Source: Apibacter adventoris (GTDB taxonomy: Bacteria; Bacteroidota; Bacteroidia; Flavobacteriales; Weeksellaceae). Taken from it: 64,000 nucleotides of DNA. This document shows positions 48,864-58,797 of the stretch, in pieces. Under the pieces are notes generated by a model that made no database searches, was not told the origin of the DNA, and saw nothing but the letters and a program-made list of their open reading frames with translations. Within the stretch, counting starts at the first letter, position 1; each line of letters opens with the position of its first letter. Location of the stretch: NCBI RefSeq assembly GCF_002964975.1, contig NZ_PSZM01000043.1, positions 62,001-126,000 of the forward strand. Reading direction: 5' to 3'. The position numbers and the translations under genes were made by a program.

Positions 48864-50216
48864 ATGAATTTCAAACTCCAACTTTCTTTATTATTTGTAT
48901 TAATATATGCTATTCTTATATCTATATCCCTATCCCTTACCTATAAAGCATTCAAAACATTTAGTGAAGAAGCTTTTTTTGACATACTTGAACAAAAAGC
49001 ACATATTACATTAGATTTATTAACTGAATTAAAAGAAGATGATACAACTATAAAACATATAATTGATAAAAGTTCACTTATAAAAACAAATCATGAAAAA
49101 ATATATGTATTCGATGGAAATAACAAATTAATATATGAAAATGGTAATGATATTAATTTTAATATTACTCCTTTGTTAATAAAAAAAATACGTAAGGATA
49201 ATAAAACAGAATTTTTTATACAAAACGGATTTCAGGTATGTGGTATAGGATATAATTATAACAACAAAGATTACGTAATTATAGTAATTGCAAAAGATAG
49301 TTTTGGAGAAGTAAAATTAAAAAATCTAAAAGAATATATTTTTATACCTCTCATACTAACATTATTTTTAGTTTTTATTGCAGCTTATTATTATATTAAA
49401 CAAATATTTAAGCCAATTGATAAATTAAACACGGCGATACAAAAAGTAACAGATACAAACCTATACCAGCATTTAGAAATTAAAAGTGTCAGCAGAGATT
49501 TAAACCAGATTGCTATCAATTTCAATCGCATGCTGGATCGTCTCAATGAATCTTTCGAATCCCAAAAAAACTTTAACCAAAGTGCTTCACATCAGCTTAA
49601 AACTCCATTAGCTATTATGTCTTCATTAATAAAAAAATTAAATCCTTATTCAAAACAAGAGGCAGAAAATATAAAACTACTTTATGATGAAAATGAAAAA
49701 ATGGCTAAGTTAGTTGATTATTTATTACTCATTGACAGACTACAAGGGAAAGCTCCTATTCCTTTTACTTATTTCAGAATCGATGAATTATTATTTGAAG
49801 TTTCTGAAGAAACAGAAGAGCTACACGACAATTTTGCCTTACTCATAGACATTCAAAGTGATGAAAATGATGAAAAAAACTTTATTTATTATGGAAATAA
49901 AATACTATTAAAAAGTGCTTTTATAAATTTAGTAAACAATGCAGCATTATATAGTGTAGATCAAAAAATAACCATCTCACTTAAAGCTCACAAAGATAAT
50001 ATATATATAGAATTCATCAATACAGGAATTTATAAACTAGATGATAATATTTTTACACCTTTTATTCGAGATAATAAAGATCCGTCAATATCAGGAAATG
50101 GTTTAGGGCTACATATTGTAAAAACAATTATAAATTTCCATAAAGGTATTGTTTCTTATTCATTTATAGAAAACACAAAAAAACATATTTTTTGCATAAA
50201 ATTAACCAAAACTTAA
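48864..50216 (+). CDS. Sensor histidine kinase
   Basis: The 450-residue membrane sensor has two transmembrane helices (about 4-29 and 155-178), flanking a periplasmic domain of about 125 residues. This is followed by a HAMP-like linker, the H-box with His243 in SASHQLKTPLAIM, the N-box NLVNNAALYS and the G-box GNGLGLHIVKTII. It would phosphorylate the neighbouring regulator in response to a periplasmic signal, probably metal. It is the last gene of this set. Confidence 0.92.
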   Translation: MNFKLQLSLLFVLIYAILISISLSLTYKAFKTFSEEAFFDILEQKAHITLDLLTELKEDDTTIKHIIDKSSLIKTNHEKIYVFDGNNKLIYENGNDINFNITPLLIKKIRKDNKTEFFIQNGFQVCGIGYNYNNKDYVIIVIAKDSFGEVKLKNLKEYIFIPLILTLFLVFIAAYYYIKQIFKPIDKLNTAIQKVTDTNLYQHLEIKSVSRDLNQIAINFNRMLDRLNESFESQKNFNQSASHQLKTPLAIMSSLIKKLNPYSKQEAENIKLLYDENEKMAKLVDYLLLIDRLQGKAPIPFTYFRIDELLFEVSEETEELHDNFALLIDIQSDENDEKNFIYYGNKILLKSAFINLVNNAALYSVDQKITISLKAHKDNIYIEFINTGIYKLDDNIFTPFIRDNKDPSISGNGLGLHIVKTIINFHKGIVSYSFIENTKKHIFCIKLTKT

Positions 50217-50372
50217 GTATAAATATATATTAACTTAATTAATTTTAAATAAAAAAAATATTTAATATAAAAACAGTTGTTTTTTATACAAAAACCCTCT
50301 TTTAAATTTCAAATATTTTCTTTGTATTTATAATTTTATCCCTTATATATGATCATTTTGTAATATTTTTCA

Positions 50373-50380
50373 TATTTTTG
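50373..50380 (+). promoter_or_regulatory. -7 element of the DUF349 gene
   Basis: TATTTTTG, a full match to TAnnTTTG, lies 22 nt before the ATG at 50403. The longer frame with a TTG start at 50382 would begin at the transcript start, so the shorter start is preferred. Confidence 0.5.
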
Positions 50381-50402
50381 TTTGAATAAATCCCCAAATA
50401 TT

Positions 50403-52349
50403 ATGAGTACTGAATTGGATAACCTGCAAAATGCAGAAGGAAATAAAAAAAAAGAAGAGGTAATAAAATCTGAAAATACGTCACACGACCTTCAAGATGA
50501 CACTTCAATAGAGGAGCTTAACTCTGAGAAAAGAATTGAAAATCCAGACTATGAAGAGACCGTTGTCCCACAAGAAGACTATGATTCTTTAGATTTAGAA
50601 CAACTCATTGAAAAAGCAAAAAAGATCCAAAACAATTATCCTGTTTTTCTTATAGGAGAAGCCATTAATAATATCAAAGAATCTTTCAATCAAAAATTTG
50701 ATTATAATGAGTCTCAAAGAAAACAAAAATATTTAGATGAAGGGGGAGAAGAAATAAGTTATAAACCTGATCTTAGTTTAAAAACTCAGTTTAATTCTGT
50801 ATATCATGATTATAAAGCCAGACTCACGGCTCACTATCAAGAACAAGAGCAAAAGGAACAAAATAATCTGAAAAATAGATTACAAATTATTGAAGAGTTA
50901 AAAAAACTATACACCACTCCGATAGAATCTATTGGAAGTTTTTTCAAAGAATTCAGAGATATAAAAGAAAGATGGCATAATGCAGGAAAAATACCCAAAT
51001 CAAAAGCAAGTGACGTTTTCAAAACTTATTTCCATCATTTAGAAAACACACATGAATTTATAAAATTAAATAAAGAATTAGAAGAGCTAGACTATGCTCA
51101 TAATCTTGAACAAAGACAGGCTATTATAAGCCGTGCAAAAGAATTACTAACCGAGCCTAGTATCCAAAAAGCACTTAATGAACTTCAATACCTACATAAA
51201 TTATGGAAAGAACAGGCAGAACCTGTTGCTGAAAAATATAGAGAACCCACTTGGCAGGAATTCAAAGACGTAACTCAGCAGATACATGCACGTAAATCTG
51301 AATTGTTCGAAAAAATCAAAGAAGAACAAGAATTAAACTTAAAAAAGAAACAGAAGATTATTGACGAATTGGAAAAAATATCTTCTAGTGCTAATCCTAA
51401 TCATTCATTTTGGCAAAATAACATAAAAAAAATAGAAAAACTAAGAGAAGAGTTTTTTTCTATAGGTAGGGTTCAAAAAGAATATAGCGGAGAAACCTGG
51501 ACCCGCTTCAAGGAATTGTTACATGAAATTAATACACAAAAAAATACGTATTACAAAGAATTAAAAAAAGTTCAACAAGATAATCTGAGAAAGAAAAATG
51601 AATTACTAAAAATAGCGAAGGATAATCAAGACAGTGAAAATTGGGACGCGGCTCTAAATCTGTATAAAAAAATTCAAAATGACTGGAAAAATATTGGTCA
51701 TGTTCCGAGAAAATATTCAGATAAACTATGGAATGAATTCAGAGAATACTGTAATAACTTTTTCGACAGGTATAAACAAAAAAATAATAAAATAAATGAA
51801 GAATGGCAAGAAAATTTATCTAAAAAGCAAGCTATTCTTGCTAAACTGCCTTCAATTTTTGAATTAGATCAAAATGAAGCCTTACAAAAAATTAATGATT
51901 ACTGTGTACAATGGAACTCTATAGGTAAAATTCCTAGGGAGAACATGAATATCAATAAAGAATTTAATCAAACTATTAATAAATTAACCTCTCAACTTAA
52001 CATTGATAAAAATCTTATTGATGAAATGCAACTAAATATTAAAGTTGAAAATTATATACAATCTAAAGATGATAAAAAACTTGACGATGATTTAAGGAGG
52101 ATGAAAAAACAAATCCAAGATTTAGAACATGAAATTGTACAACTGGAAAATAATCTTTCTTTTTTCTCTAATGCAAAGCAAGACAACCCTCTTCTTCAAA
52201 ACTCTTTAAATAACATTGAAGCAAAAAAAGTTAAATTAGAAGAATTAAAACAAACATATTCTAAACTTATAAATCTCGATTTAACTCAAACAAATGGTAA
52301 TAATGCACCGGATGCTGATAATAAACCCGAAGAAGATATAACTGAATAA
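50403..52349 (+). CDS. DUF349 repeat protein
   Basis: The 648-residue soluble protein has an acidic, low-complexity N-terminus (about 1-75). At least five DUF349 repeats follow, each with a W-x-x-IG-x-VP or similar turn and an LW-x-x-F helix (for example DWKNIGHVPRKYSDKLWNEFR), and then a coiled coil (about 560-625) and an acidic tail. DUF349 proteins are helical and of unclear function. It lies 19 bp before ribD, so the two could share a transcript. Confidence 0.88.
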   Translation: MSTELDNLQNAEGNKKKEEVIKSENTSHDLQDDTSIEELNSEKRIENPDYEETVVPQEDYDSLDLEQLIEKAKKIQNNYPVFLIGEAINNIKESFNQKFDYNESQRKQKYLDEGGEEISYKPDLSLKTQFNSVYHDYKARLTAHYQEQEQKEQNNLKNRLQIIEELKKLYTTPIESIGSFFKEFRDIKERWHNAGKIPKSKASDVFKTYFHHLENTHEFIKLNKELEELDYAHNLEQRQAIISRAKELLTEPSIQKALNELQYLHKLWKEQAEPVAEKYREPTWQEFKDVTQQIHARKSELFEKIKEEQELNLKKKQKIIDELEKISSSANPNHSFWQNNIKKIEKLREEFFSIGRVQKEYSGETWTRFKELLHEINTQKNTYYKELKKVQQDNLRKKNELLKIAKDNQDSENWDAALNLYKKIQNDWKNIGHVPRKYSDKLWNEFREYCNNFFDRYKQKNNKINEEWQENLSKKQAILAKLPSIFELDQNEALQKINDYCVQWNSIGKIPRENMNINKEFNQTINKLTSQLNIDKNLIDEMQLNIKVENYIQSKDDKKLDDDLRRMKKQIQDLEHEIVQLENNLSFFSNAKQDNPLLQNSLNNIEAKKVKLEELKQTYSKLINLDLTQTNGNNAPDADNKPEEDITE

Positions 52350-52368
52350 ATAGTTTTTTATACTTAGT

Positions 52369-53415
52369 ATGGAATCTCAGGATGAGAAATACATGCGTAG
52401 ATGTATAGAACTAGCTCAAAATGGCTTAGGAAGTACATATCCTAATCCGTTGGTAGGAGCTGTGATTGTACATAATAATTGTATTATTGGTGAAGGCTGG
52501 CATCATAAAGCGGGGAAACCGCATGCAGAAATTAATGCAATATCTTCTGTAAAAGACTTGTCTCTCATAAAAAACAGCACTATATATGTTTCTCTAGAAC
52601 CATGTGCACATTATGGAAAAACACCACCTTGTGCCTTAAAAATTATAGAGCTTCAATTTAAAAAAGTAGTTGTTGGAATGCAGGATCCTGACAGTAATGT
52701 GAATGGAAAAGGTATTGAAATGATAAAAAATGCCGGAATTGAAATTATAACTAATATCCTTGAAGAAGAATGCAAAAATCTAAATAAAAGATTTTTAACT
52801 TATCATTTAAAAAAAAGACCTTATATCATCCTAAAATGGGCTGAAACTTTAAATAAAAAAATTGATAATGGGACCAATAGAAATAAACCTTTCTGGATTT
52901 CCAACCCTTACTCTCTTCAAAAAATACATCAAATAAGATCTCAGGAACAATCTATTTTAGTTGGAAAAAGAACTGCTTTAATAGATAATCCCTCATTAAC
53001 ATCGCGCTATGTCAGCGGAAATAACCCAAAAAGAATACTAATAGATAAAAATCTAGACATTCCTCTATCTTATAATATTCTTAATTCGGAGGCTTCAACT
53101 ATTATTTTAAATGAAAAAATTACGAGTATAAATAACAATCTTAAATATATTCAAATCAATTTTTTTAATAATTATATTCAACAGATAGTAAATGTACTTT
53201 ATAAAGAAAAAATTCAATCTGTAATCATTGAAGGAGGAAGAAAAACATTACAAGATTTTATTAATTCAGGGTTATGGGATGAAGCTGTCATTACTACCTC
53301 TCAAAATATAGTTGAAAGTGGGACTGATGCCCCATATCTATATGGAAAAATTACACAACAAACAAGCTTAGGAGATAATCTTATTACATACCTCAGCAAT
53401 ATTTCTTCATCGTGA
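52369..53415 (+). CDS. ribD: Bifunctional riboflavin biosynthesis protein RibD
   Basis: The 348-residue protein joins the deaminase (zinc ligands His52, Cys79, Cys88 and catalytic Glu54 in HAEINAI and EPCAHYGKTPPC) with the reductase (about residues 145-348). The two domains carry out the second and third steps of riboflavin synthesis. The reductase half keeps the IEGGRKTLQDFI motif and substrate loop. It is short of the full reductase length but all blocks are there. Confidence 0.94.
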   Translation: MESQDEKYMRRCIELAQNGLGSTYPNPLVGAVIVHNNCIIGEGWHHKAGKPHAEINAISSVKDLSLIKNSTIYVSLEPCAHYGKTPPCALKIIELQFKKVVVGMQDPDSNVNGKGIEMIKNAGIEIITNILEEECKNLNKRFLTYHLKKRPYIILKWAETLNKKIDNGTNRNKPFWISNPYSLQKIHQIRSQEQSILVGKRTALIDNPSLTSRYVSGNNPKRILIDKNLDIPLSYNILNSEASTIILNEKITSINNNLKYIQINFFNNYIQQIVNVLYKEKIQSVIIEGGRKTLQDFINSGLWDEAVITTSQNIVESGTDAPYLYGKITQQTSLGDNLITYLSNISSS

Positions 53416-53433
53416 AAAATAAGATCAATTTAT

Positions 53434-53441
53434 TATTTTTG
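53434..53441 (+). promoter_or_regulatory. -7 element before the YigZ gene, near-leaderless
   Basis: TATTTTTG, a full match to TAnnTTTG, ends at 53441, on the first base of the alternative GTG start. This makes the ATG at 53447 the real start, with a message of almost no leader. Confidence 0.5.
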
Positions 53442-53446
53442 TGACT

Positions 53447-54067
53447 ATGCCTACTGTTTTTGAATATAAAACAATTGAAATCCCTGTAACTGATGCACTT
53501 TTAAAAATCAAAGGGAGCAAATTTTATGGTTTATTATTTCCCTTAAATAATGAAAATGAAGTAAAAAAATATCTTAAACAAAGTGAAGAAATCTACCCTC
53601 AGGCCACACATTATTGTTATGCTTTTCGTATAGGAACTGAAGGAAAAAATTACAGAGTTAATGATGATGGAGAACCTTCCGGAACTGCCGGACTTCCTAT
53701 TTATAACCAATTACTTTCATTTGGCCTTACAAATATATTATTAATTATTATCCGTTATTTTGGAGGTACGAAATTGGGTGTGGGAGGATTAATAAAGGCA
53801 TACAAAGAAAGTGCTCAATATACTATAGAACAAGCTCAAATAATAAACAAAGAAGTATCAGAACACTATCATTTATATTTTAATTACCACTATCAATCTT
53901 CTGTACTAACCCTATTAAAAAAATTAAATATAGAAATACTGTCTTTCGATTATTCAGAAAAATGTAATTTGTTTATTGAAGTACCCTTAAAAAAAAATAA
54001 CTTATTTTTTGAAAAATTTGAGTCTCTTTTTTCCCAAAATTTTGTCATTCAAAAAAAGGTTTCATAA
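53447..54067 (+). CDS. YigZ/IMPACT family protein
   Basis: The 206-residue protein has the UPF0029/IMPACT domain with the motifs HYCYAFRIG, DDGEPSGTAGLPI and IRYFGGTKLGVGGLIKAY, and a C-terminal ferredoxin-like part. Family members are linked to translation or nucleic-acid metabolism, without a proven reaction in bacteria. The start at 53447 is chosen over the GTG at 53441, which overlaps the promoter. It converges with the thioesterase gene with an overlap of 23 nt. Confidence 0.9.
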   Translation: MPTVFEYKTIEIPVTDALLKIKGSKFYGLLFPLNNENEVKKYLKQSEEIYPQATHYCYAFRIGTEGKNYRVNDDGEPSGTAGLPIYNQLLSFGLTNILLIIIRYFGGTKLGVGGLIKAYKESAQYTIEQAQIINKEVSEHYHLYFNYHYQSSVLTLLKKLNIEILSFDYSEKCNLFIEVPLKKNNLFFEKFESLFSQNFVIQKKVS

Positions 54068-54455
54068 TATTCAAAATTTGTTCTGGACAACGTAATATTT
54101 TACCTGAGTTTTTATCCATAAAATATAATGTAGTATCTCCTTTAGTCAGCAATATATCTTCTTGATTTTTTATTTCATATTCAAACACTATTCTTGCTCC
54201 TTCAGGTAATTTTTTTACAGTAGTCGTTATTAATAATTCGTCATCATACTTAGCCGGTTTTATATATTTTATAGACAGATTAGCAACCGGAAGCATAATT
54301 CCATATTCTTCTATATCTTTATATGGAAGACCTATATAACGAAATAACTCTACTCTTCCTACTTCAAAATATTGGGGATAATTTCCATAATATACATATC
54401 CCATTTGATCTGTTTCACTATACCTAACTCTAACTTTCGTTGTTACCTTAATCAT
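54045..54455 (-). CDS. Acyl-CoA thioesterase (4HBT/YbgC-like hotdog fold)
   Basis: The 136-residue protein has the hotdog-fold signature RYSETDQMGYVYYGNYPQYFE with catalytic Asp16. It would hydrolyse acyl-CoA or related thioesters. Family members often link to the Tol-Pal system, but no tol gene is near. It overlaps the convergent YigZ gene by 23 nt at its 3' end and starts about 145 bp before dnaA on the other strand. Confidence 0.9.
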   Translation of the reverse strand: MIKVTTKVRVRYSETDQMGYVYYGNYPQYFEVGRVELFRYIGLPYKDIEEYGIMLPVANLSIKYIKPAKYDDELLITTTVKKLPEGARIVFEYEIKNQEDILLTKGDTTLYFMDKNSGKILRCPEQILNIMKPFFE

Positions 54456-54601
54456 GATTAATATATATTTACATACTTACAAAAAACAATTTAAAAATAC
54501 AATAGTGATTTAACTTTTTTTTCCAAAAAATAATTAACAATTTTGTGCAAGAATTACTACATTTAGTAAAAGTAAATCTATAATCATATTTACAGTTTAA
54601 G

Positions 54602-56032
54602 ATGCCAGAAAAAGCAAATTTAGTATGGAAATCCTGTTTGGATTTTATTAGAGATAACATCTCTGAAAAGTCATTCCTTACATGGTTTCATCCTATTCGA
54701 GCAATAAAGTTACAAGATAAGGTACTAACTATTCAGGTGCCAAGTAAATTTTATTACGAATATCTGGAAGAGAACTATATTAAAATAATTAAAAGTGCAT
54801 TAACCAAAAATCTAGGAAAAGATGCTAAACTGGTATATTCCATTATGATGGAGAAAAGCCAGCAAACCGAAACACCTTACACTGTTAATATAGCAAGTGC
54901 TCAAAAAGCACAAATTAAAGTACAAGAAGTAGATGCTCCATTATATATGGAAAGAGGAGTTAAAAATCCTTTTATAATTCCAGGTTTACAAAAATTAAAA
55001 ATTGACAGCCAACTTAATTCCAATTATACTTTTGATAATTTTATTGAAGGAGATTCCAACAGATTAGCTCGTTCCGCCGGAAAACAAATAGCTAAAAGAC
55101 CCGGAGGCACTTCATTTAATCCTTTATTTATTTATAGTAGTGTAGGTTTAGGAAAAACCCATTTAGTTCATGCTATAGGGCTTGAAGTAAAAAGAATTCA
55201 ACCCGAAAAAACAGTTTTATATGTTTCAATGGAAAAGTTCTGTCAACAGTTCCAAGAAGCTACTAAATCTAATAATAGAAATGATTTCATCCATTTCTAT
55301 CAAATGATTGATGTATTAATTGTAGATGATATTCATTTCATTTCAGGCAAAAAAGGAACTCAAGAAGTATTTTTCCATATATTTAATCATTTGCATCAGA
55401 GTGGAAAACAAATTATATTAACTTCTGACAAATCACCTGTAGATATACAAGATGTTGAACAACGTTTAATTTCACGTTTTAAGTGGGGTCTTTCCACTGA
55501 AATACAACCTCCTGACTACGCTACCCGTTTAGCCATTTTGCAACAAAAAATGGAATTTGACGGTATTGAGTTACCTGAAGATGTACTTGATTATATTGCT
55601 AAAAATATAAAAACCAATATTCGGGAAATCGAAGGATCTTTAAATTCTATTATAGCACAAGCTACTTTCAATAAAAAAGAAATTACGCTAGAGTTAGTAG
55701 AAAAAACACTCTCAAATCTAATTACTAATTCCAAAAAAGATATAACCATTGATTATATTCAGAAATTAATTTGTGATTATTTTAAACTTTCGCTAGACAC
55801 TTTACAATCTAAAACTCGTAAAAGAGATATAGTTCAGGCAAGACAATTAGCTATGTATTTTGCAAAAAAATACACCAATGCTTCTCTTTCTTCTATTGGA
55901 GATCAAATTGGCAAAAGAGATCATGCTACTGTATTGCATGCTTGTAAAACGGTAGATAATTTATTTGAAACTGATAAATTATTCAAATCTTATGTTGACG
56001 ATTTAAATAAAAAATTGACTTCTGATATATGA
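54602..56032 (+). CDS. dnaA: Chromosomal replication initiator DnaA
   Basis: The 476-residue AAA+ initiator has an N-terminal interaction domain (WKSCLDFIRDNISEKSFLTWF), a Walker A in SSVGLGKTHLVHA, a Walker B in VLIVDDIHF, and domain IV with the DnaA signature (GDQIGKRDHATVLHACKTV). It melts the origin and loads the helicase. The upstream 146 bp have no TTATCCACA-type DnaA box, so this is not visibly the origin. Its last bases overlap the phosphatase gene (ATGA). Confidence 0.97.
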   Translation: MPEKANLVWKSCLDFIRDNISEKSFLTWFHPIRAIKLQDKVLTIQVPSKFYYEYLEENYIKIIKSALTKNLGKDAKLVYSIMMEKSQQTETPYTVNIASAQKAQIKVQEVDAPLYMERGVKNPFIIPGLQKLKIDSQLNSNYTFDNFIEGDSNRLARSAGKQIAKRPGGTSFNPLFIYSSVGLGKTHLVHAIGLEVKRIQPEKTVLYVSMEKFCQQFQEATKSNNRNDFIHFYQMIDVLIVDDIHFISGKKGTQEVFFHIFNHLHQSGKQIILTSDKSPVDIQDVEQRLISRFKWGLSTEIQPPDYATRLAILQQKMEFDGIELPEDVLDYIAKNIKTNIREIEGSLNSIIAQATFNKKEITLELVEKTLSNLITNSKKDITIDYIQKLICDYFKLSLDTLQSKTRKRDIVQARQLAMYFAKKYTNASLSSIGDQIGKRDHATVLHACKTVDNLFETDKLFKSYVDDLNKKLTSDI

Positions 56033-56490
56033 AAATATTAATGGTCTGCTTAGGTAATGTATGCCGATCCCCTATGGCTGAAGGCATTTTAAGATCCAAA
56101 CTTCCTAATAATTTTTTAGTCGATAGTGCCGGAGTTTCTAACTATCATGTTAACGATAAACCTGATAAACGAGCTATAGAAGTTTGCAAAAAACATAATA
56201 TCAATATATCTCAACTTAGAGGAAGACAATTTCAACCTTCAGATTTTGATAATTTTGATATAATTTATGTTATGGACCATGCAAATTATAGTGATATACT
56301 TTTTAAAGCTAGAAAAGAAGCTGATAAGAAAAAGGTAAAATTGATTATGTCAGAATTACCTCAGGCTACTAAACAATATGTATCCGACCCATTCTATGGT
56401 GATATTGAAGACTTTGAAAAAGTCTTTATTCAATTGGATGAAGTATGTACATTGATTGCCGAAAAACTTACAGGTAATTTTACTGAATAA
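56029..56490 (+). CDS. Low-molecular-weight protein-tyrosine phosphatase
   Basis: The 153-residue enzyme has the phosphate-binding loop C7-L-G-N-V-C-R13-S at the N-terminus and the acid Asp in SDPFYG (about residue 123). It removes phosphate from tyrosine residues (or small arsenate-like targets). Its ATG overlaps the dnaA stop by 4 nt, so translation is coupled to dnaA. It could be an arsenate reductase, but no ars genes are near. Confidence 0.92.
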   Translation: MKILMVCLGNVCRSPMAEGILRSKLPNNFLVDSAGVSNYHVNDKPDKRAIEVCKKHNINISQLRGRQFQPSDFDNFDIIYVMDHANYSDILFKARKEADKKKVKLIMSELPQATKQYVSDPFYGDIEDFEKVFIQLDEVCTLIAEKLTGNFTE

Positions 56491-56495
56491 TGTAT

Positions 56496-57365
56496 TTATC
56501 CATTGATTGCTTCTACTGCCTCTACTTCATTGGGTAGCATTTCCTTTAATAATCCTTCTATTCCGTTTTTTAAAGTAATTGTAGAGGAAGGACATCCGCT
56601 GCAAGCTCCTTGTAAAATCATTTTTGCTGTTTTAGTTTCCTCATCAAAAGCAATTAAATCAATATTTCCACCATCACCGGCCACTGCAGGAAGAACATAC
56701 TCATCTAAAATGTTCTGAATTTTCTTTTCAATATCTGAAAATTCTTTTTGGATTGATTTGATTGGTTTATGGGTTGAAAAATTTTTTATGTAACTGATTT
56801 CTTTCTCATCTCTTATATATTCAGAAATATTATAACGAATTTCCATGGAAATATCTTCCCAACTTGCATCTTCTGTTTTAGTTATTGAAACAAAATTATC
56901 TGATATAAATACTTCTTTTACATATGGAAAACTAAATAAATATTGAGCTAAGGGAACCTCTTTAGCTTCTTCAACATTTTTAAGTTCAATAATTCCTTCT
57001 ACTAATATTTTATTAGTAACAAATTTCATAACTGAATTGTTAGGAGTCATTTCTACATATACAGATATGGGGGATTGGCGAGGTTGTAATACAACAGATG
57101 GATTAGCTAATAGTTCATCTTCAATCAAATCTTTTACTTCATCTGCCACCATATCCCAATCTACCATTTCATTTTTTTGAACAGCAATAAAATTAGCTGT
57201 AATAAAAATATTAGTAACAAAAGGCAACTGTAATAATTCCTGCGCTAAAGGTATATTTGCAGCTTGTTGTAATTTTGATATTTCATAACTGCCTTCCACC
57301 AATGTTCTAGGTGCTACAAATTTTACTATATTTTTATTAGGGGTATTTTCTATTCTTATTTCCAT
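56496..57365 (-). CDS. NifU-type Fe-S scaffold with doubled Nfu N-terminal domain
   Basis: The 289-residue protein has two Nfu_N domains in tandem (about residues 1-90 and 103-195, the first starting IRIENTPNKNIVKFV, the second VEMTPNNSVMKFV) and a C-terminal NifU domain with the cluster-binding Cys-x-x-Cys in GACSGCPSS. It should carry and hand over iron-sulphur clusters in the cytoplasm. Doubled N-domains are common in Bacteroidota. It converges with the phosphatase gene, only 5 bp apart. Confidence 0.92.
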   Translation of the reverse strand: MEIRIENTPNKNIVKFVAPRTLVEGSYEISKLQQAANIPLAQELLQLPFVTNIFITANFIAVQKNEMVDWDMVADEVKDLIEDELLANPSVVLQPRQSPISVYVEMTPNNSVMKFVTNKILVEGIIELKNVEEAKEVPLAQYLFSFPYVKEVFISDNFVSITKTEDASWEDISMEIRYNISEYIRDEKEISYIKNFSTHKPIKSIQKEFSDIEKKIQNILDEYVLPAVAGDGGNIDLIAFDEETKTAKMILQGACSGCPSSTITLKNGIEGLLKEMLPNEVEAVEAING

Positions 57366-57441
57366 AATGCTACTCTAACAATTTGTCAAAAATACATAAC
57401 TTGCAGTTATCAAAAAATTTATTTTTATAATATTATTTGAT

Positions 57442-57981
57442 ATGGCAATAATAAAAAAATTATTAGGTAAAACTCCAATATTAGGTGAAGATTGTTTTTT
57501 GTCTGAGACTTGTGTAATTATTGGGGATGTTAATATTGGCAATAAATGCTCTGTATGGTTTAATGCTGTAATTAGAGGAGATGTTAATAAAATAACCATC
57601 GGCAACAAAGTTAATATACAAGATAATGTAACCATCCATTGTACTTATCAAAAATTTTCCACAACAATTGGAAATAATGTCTCTATTGGTCATAATGCTA
57701 TTATTCATGGATGTACAATACAAGATAATGTTTTAATTGGAATGGGAGCCATTATTATGGATAATACTATAATAGAAAATAATGCAATTATTGCAGCAGG
57801 AGCAGTAGTAACACAAGGAAAATATGTTAGAAACGGAGAATTATGGGCTGGTATCCCTGCTAAAAAAATAGGTGAAGTATCTCAGAAGTTAAAGGAGAGA
57901 GAAATTGAACAAATTGCTAATAATTATATAAAATACAGCCGTTGGTATAATAAGAAAGAATTTGATGAAAATATAAATTAA
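57442..57981 (+). CDS. Gamma-carbonic-anhydrase-like hexapeptide protein
   Basis: The 179-residue protein is a left-handed beta-helix of hexapeptide repeats. The three zinc-ligand histidines are present: His66, His84 and His89 (in NVTIHCTY and SIGHNAIIHGC). The family (YrdA/PaaY/CaiE type) includes active carbonic anhydrases, and trimers carry metal at the interface. Single gene, divergent from the Nfu gene. Confidence 0.9.
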   Translation: MAIIKKLLGKTPILGEDCFLSETCVIIGDVNIGNKCSVWFNAVIRGDVNKITIGNKVNIQDNVTIHCTYQKFSTTIGNNVSIGHNAIIHGCTIQDNVLIGMGAIIMDNTIIENNAIIAAGAVVTQGKYVRNGELWAGIPAKKIGEVSQKLKEREIEQIANNYIKYSRWYNKKEFDENIN

Positions 57982-58243
57982 ATTTATTTTATTTTAGAAC
58001 TTTACAAAGTTTAATATTTAAACTAATATCTTAACTATAATAAAAATATATACAAAGTAATTTACTTTTATAAAAAAATAGAAAAAATAACCGTCTATGT
58101 TTAAACTGCTAACCCATAAACTGATTATTTAAAACTTTATTATCAATAATTTATTAAACCGTAATTTTAATAAATTATTTGTTTTTTAATAAATTGCTTT
58201 AAATTAATTCAATTAATATAATTTAATTTTTAAATAACCAAAT

Positions 58244-58618
58244 ATGATTAAATATTTACTTTTTGTTGGTTCGGGTGGAGCTCTTGGTTCTATTTTACGT
58301 TATCTTATTGCTATATATATCAATAAGAAATATTCCGGAGAGTTTCCTTTGGCAACATTTTTTATAAATATTACCGGGTGTATTTTAATTGGACTATTTA
58401 CCGGATGGGCTGAACGTTATCATTTTATTAATGCTGAAATTCGTGTTTTTTTAATTACCGGAATTTGTGGGGGATATACAACTTTCTCAACTTTTTCTTC
58501 AGAAAATTATCAGTTATTCCAAAATAATAATTTTATTACACTAAGCCTTTATATATCCTTTAGCTTATTTTTAGGTATAATCGGAGTTTGGTTAGGAAAT
58601 TTTCTTTCCAAAATTTAA
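58244..58618 (+). CDS. crcB: Fluoride ion channel CrcB/Fluc
   Basis: The 124-residue membrane protein has four transmembrane helices and the family motifs GSGGALGSILRYL, FFINITGCILIG and GICGGYTTFSTFSSE, with the Phe and Thr residues of the fluoride path. Two copies in opposite orientation form the pore that exports fluoride. I see no fluoride riboswitch in the 260 bp before it. Confidence 0.93.
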   Translation: MIKYLLFVGSGGALGSILRYLIAIYINKKYSGEFPLATFFINITGCILIGLFTGWAERYHFINAEIRVFLITGICGGYTTFSTFSSENYQLFQNNNFITLSLYISFSLFLGIIGVWLGNFLSKI

Positions 58619-58797
58619 TAATTCACTAATTACAAATTATTAATTTCACTATTTTAAAAGAAAATAAAACATAAAAAGTTATTAAATAAATGTTACATAA
58701 AAAATTTTAAGTAAGTCTATTTTTAATCATTTTTATTTTATAAATACCATCTATATGAGGATTTATTTTTTAATTATAGATTAAAATTATTTACTTT

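Noticed and set aside
53441-53446. GTG start for the YigZ gene
   Set aside because: The GTG overlaps the last base of a full promoter element; the ATG at 53447 fits the promoter and the family better.
54456-54601. Origin of replication in front of dnaA
   Set aside because: No TTATCCACA-like boxes are present; the region is only 146 bp long and partly the thioesterase promoter.
57982-58243. Fluoride riboswitch before crcB
   Set aside because: No GG-rich aptamer core or matching pseudoknot sequence could be seen in the upstream 260 bp.
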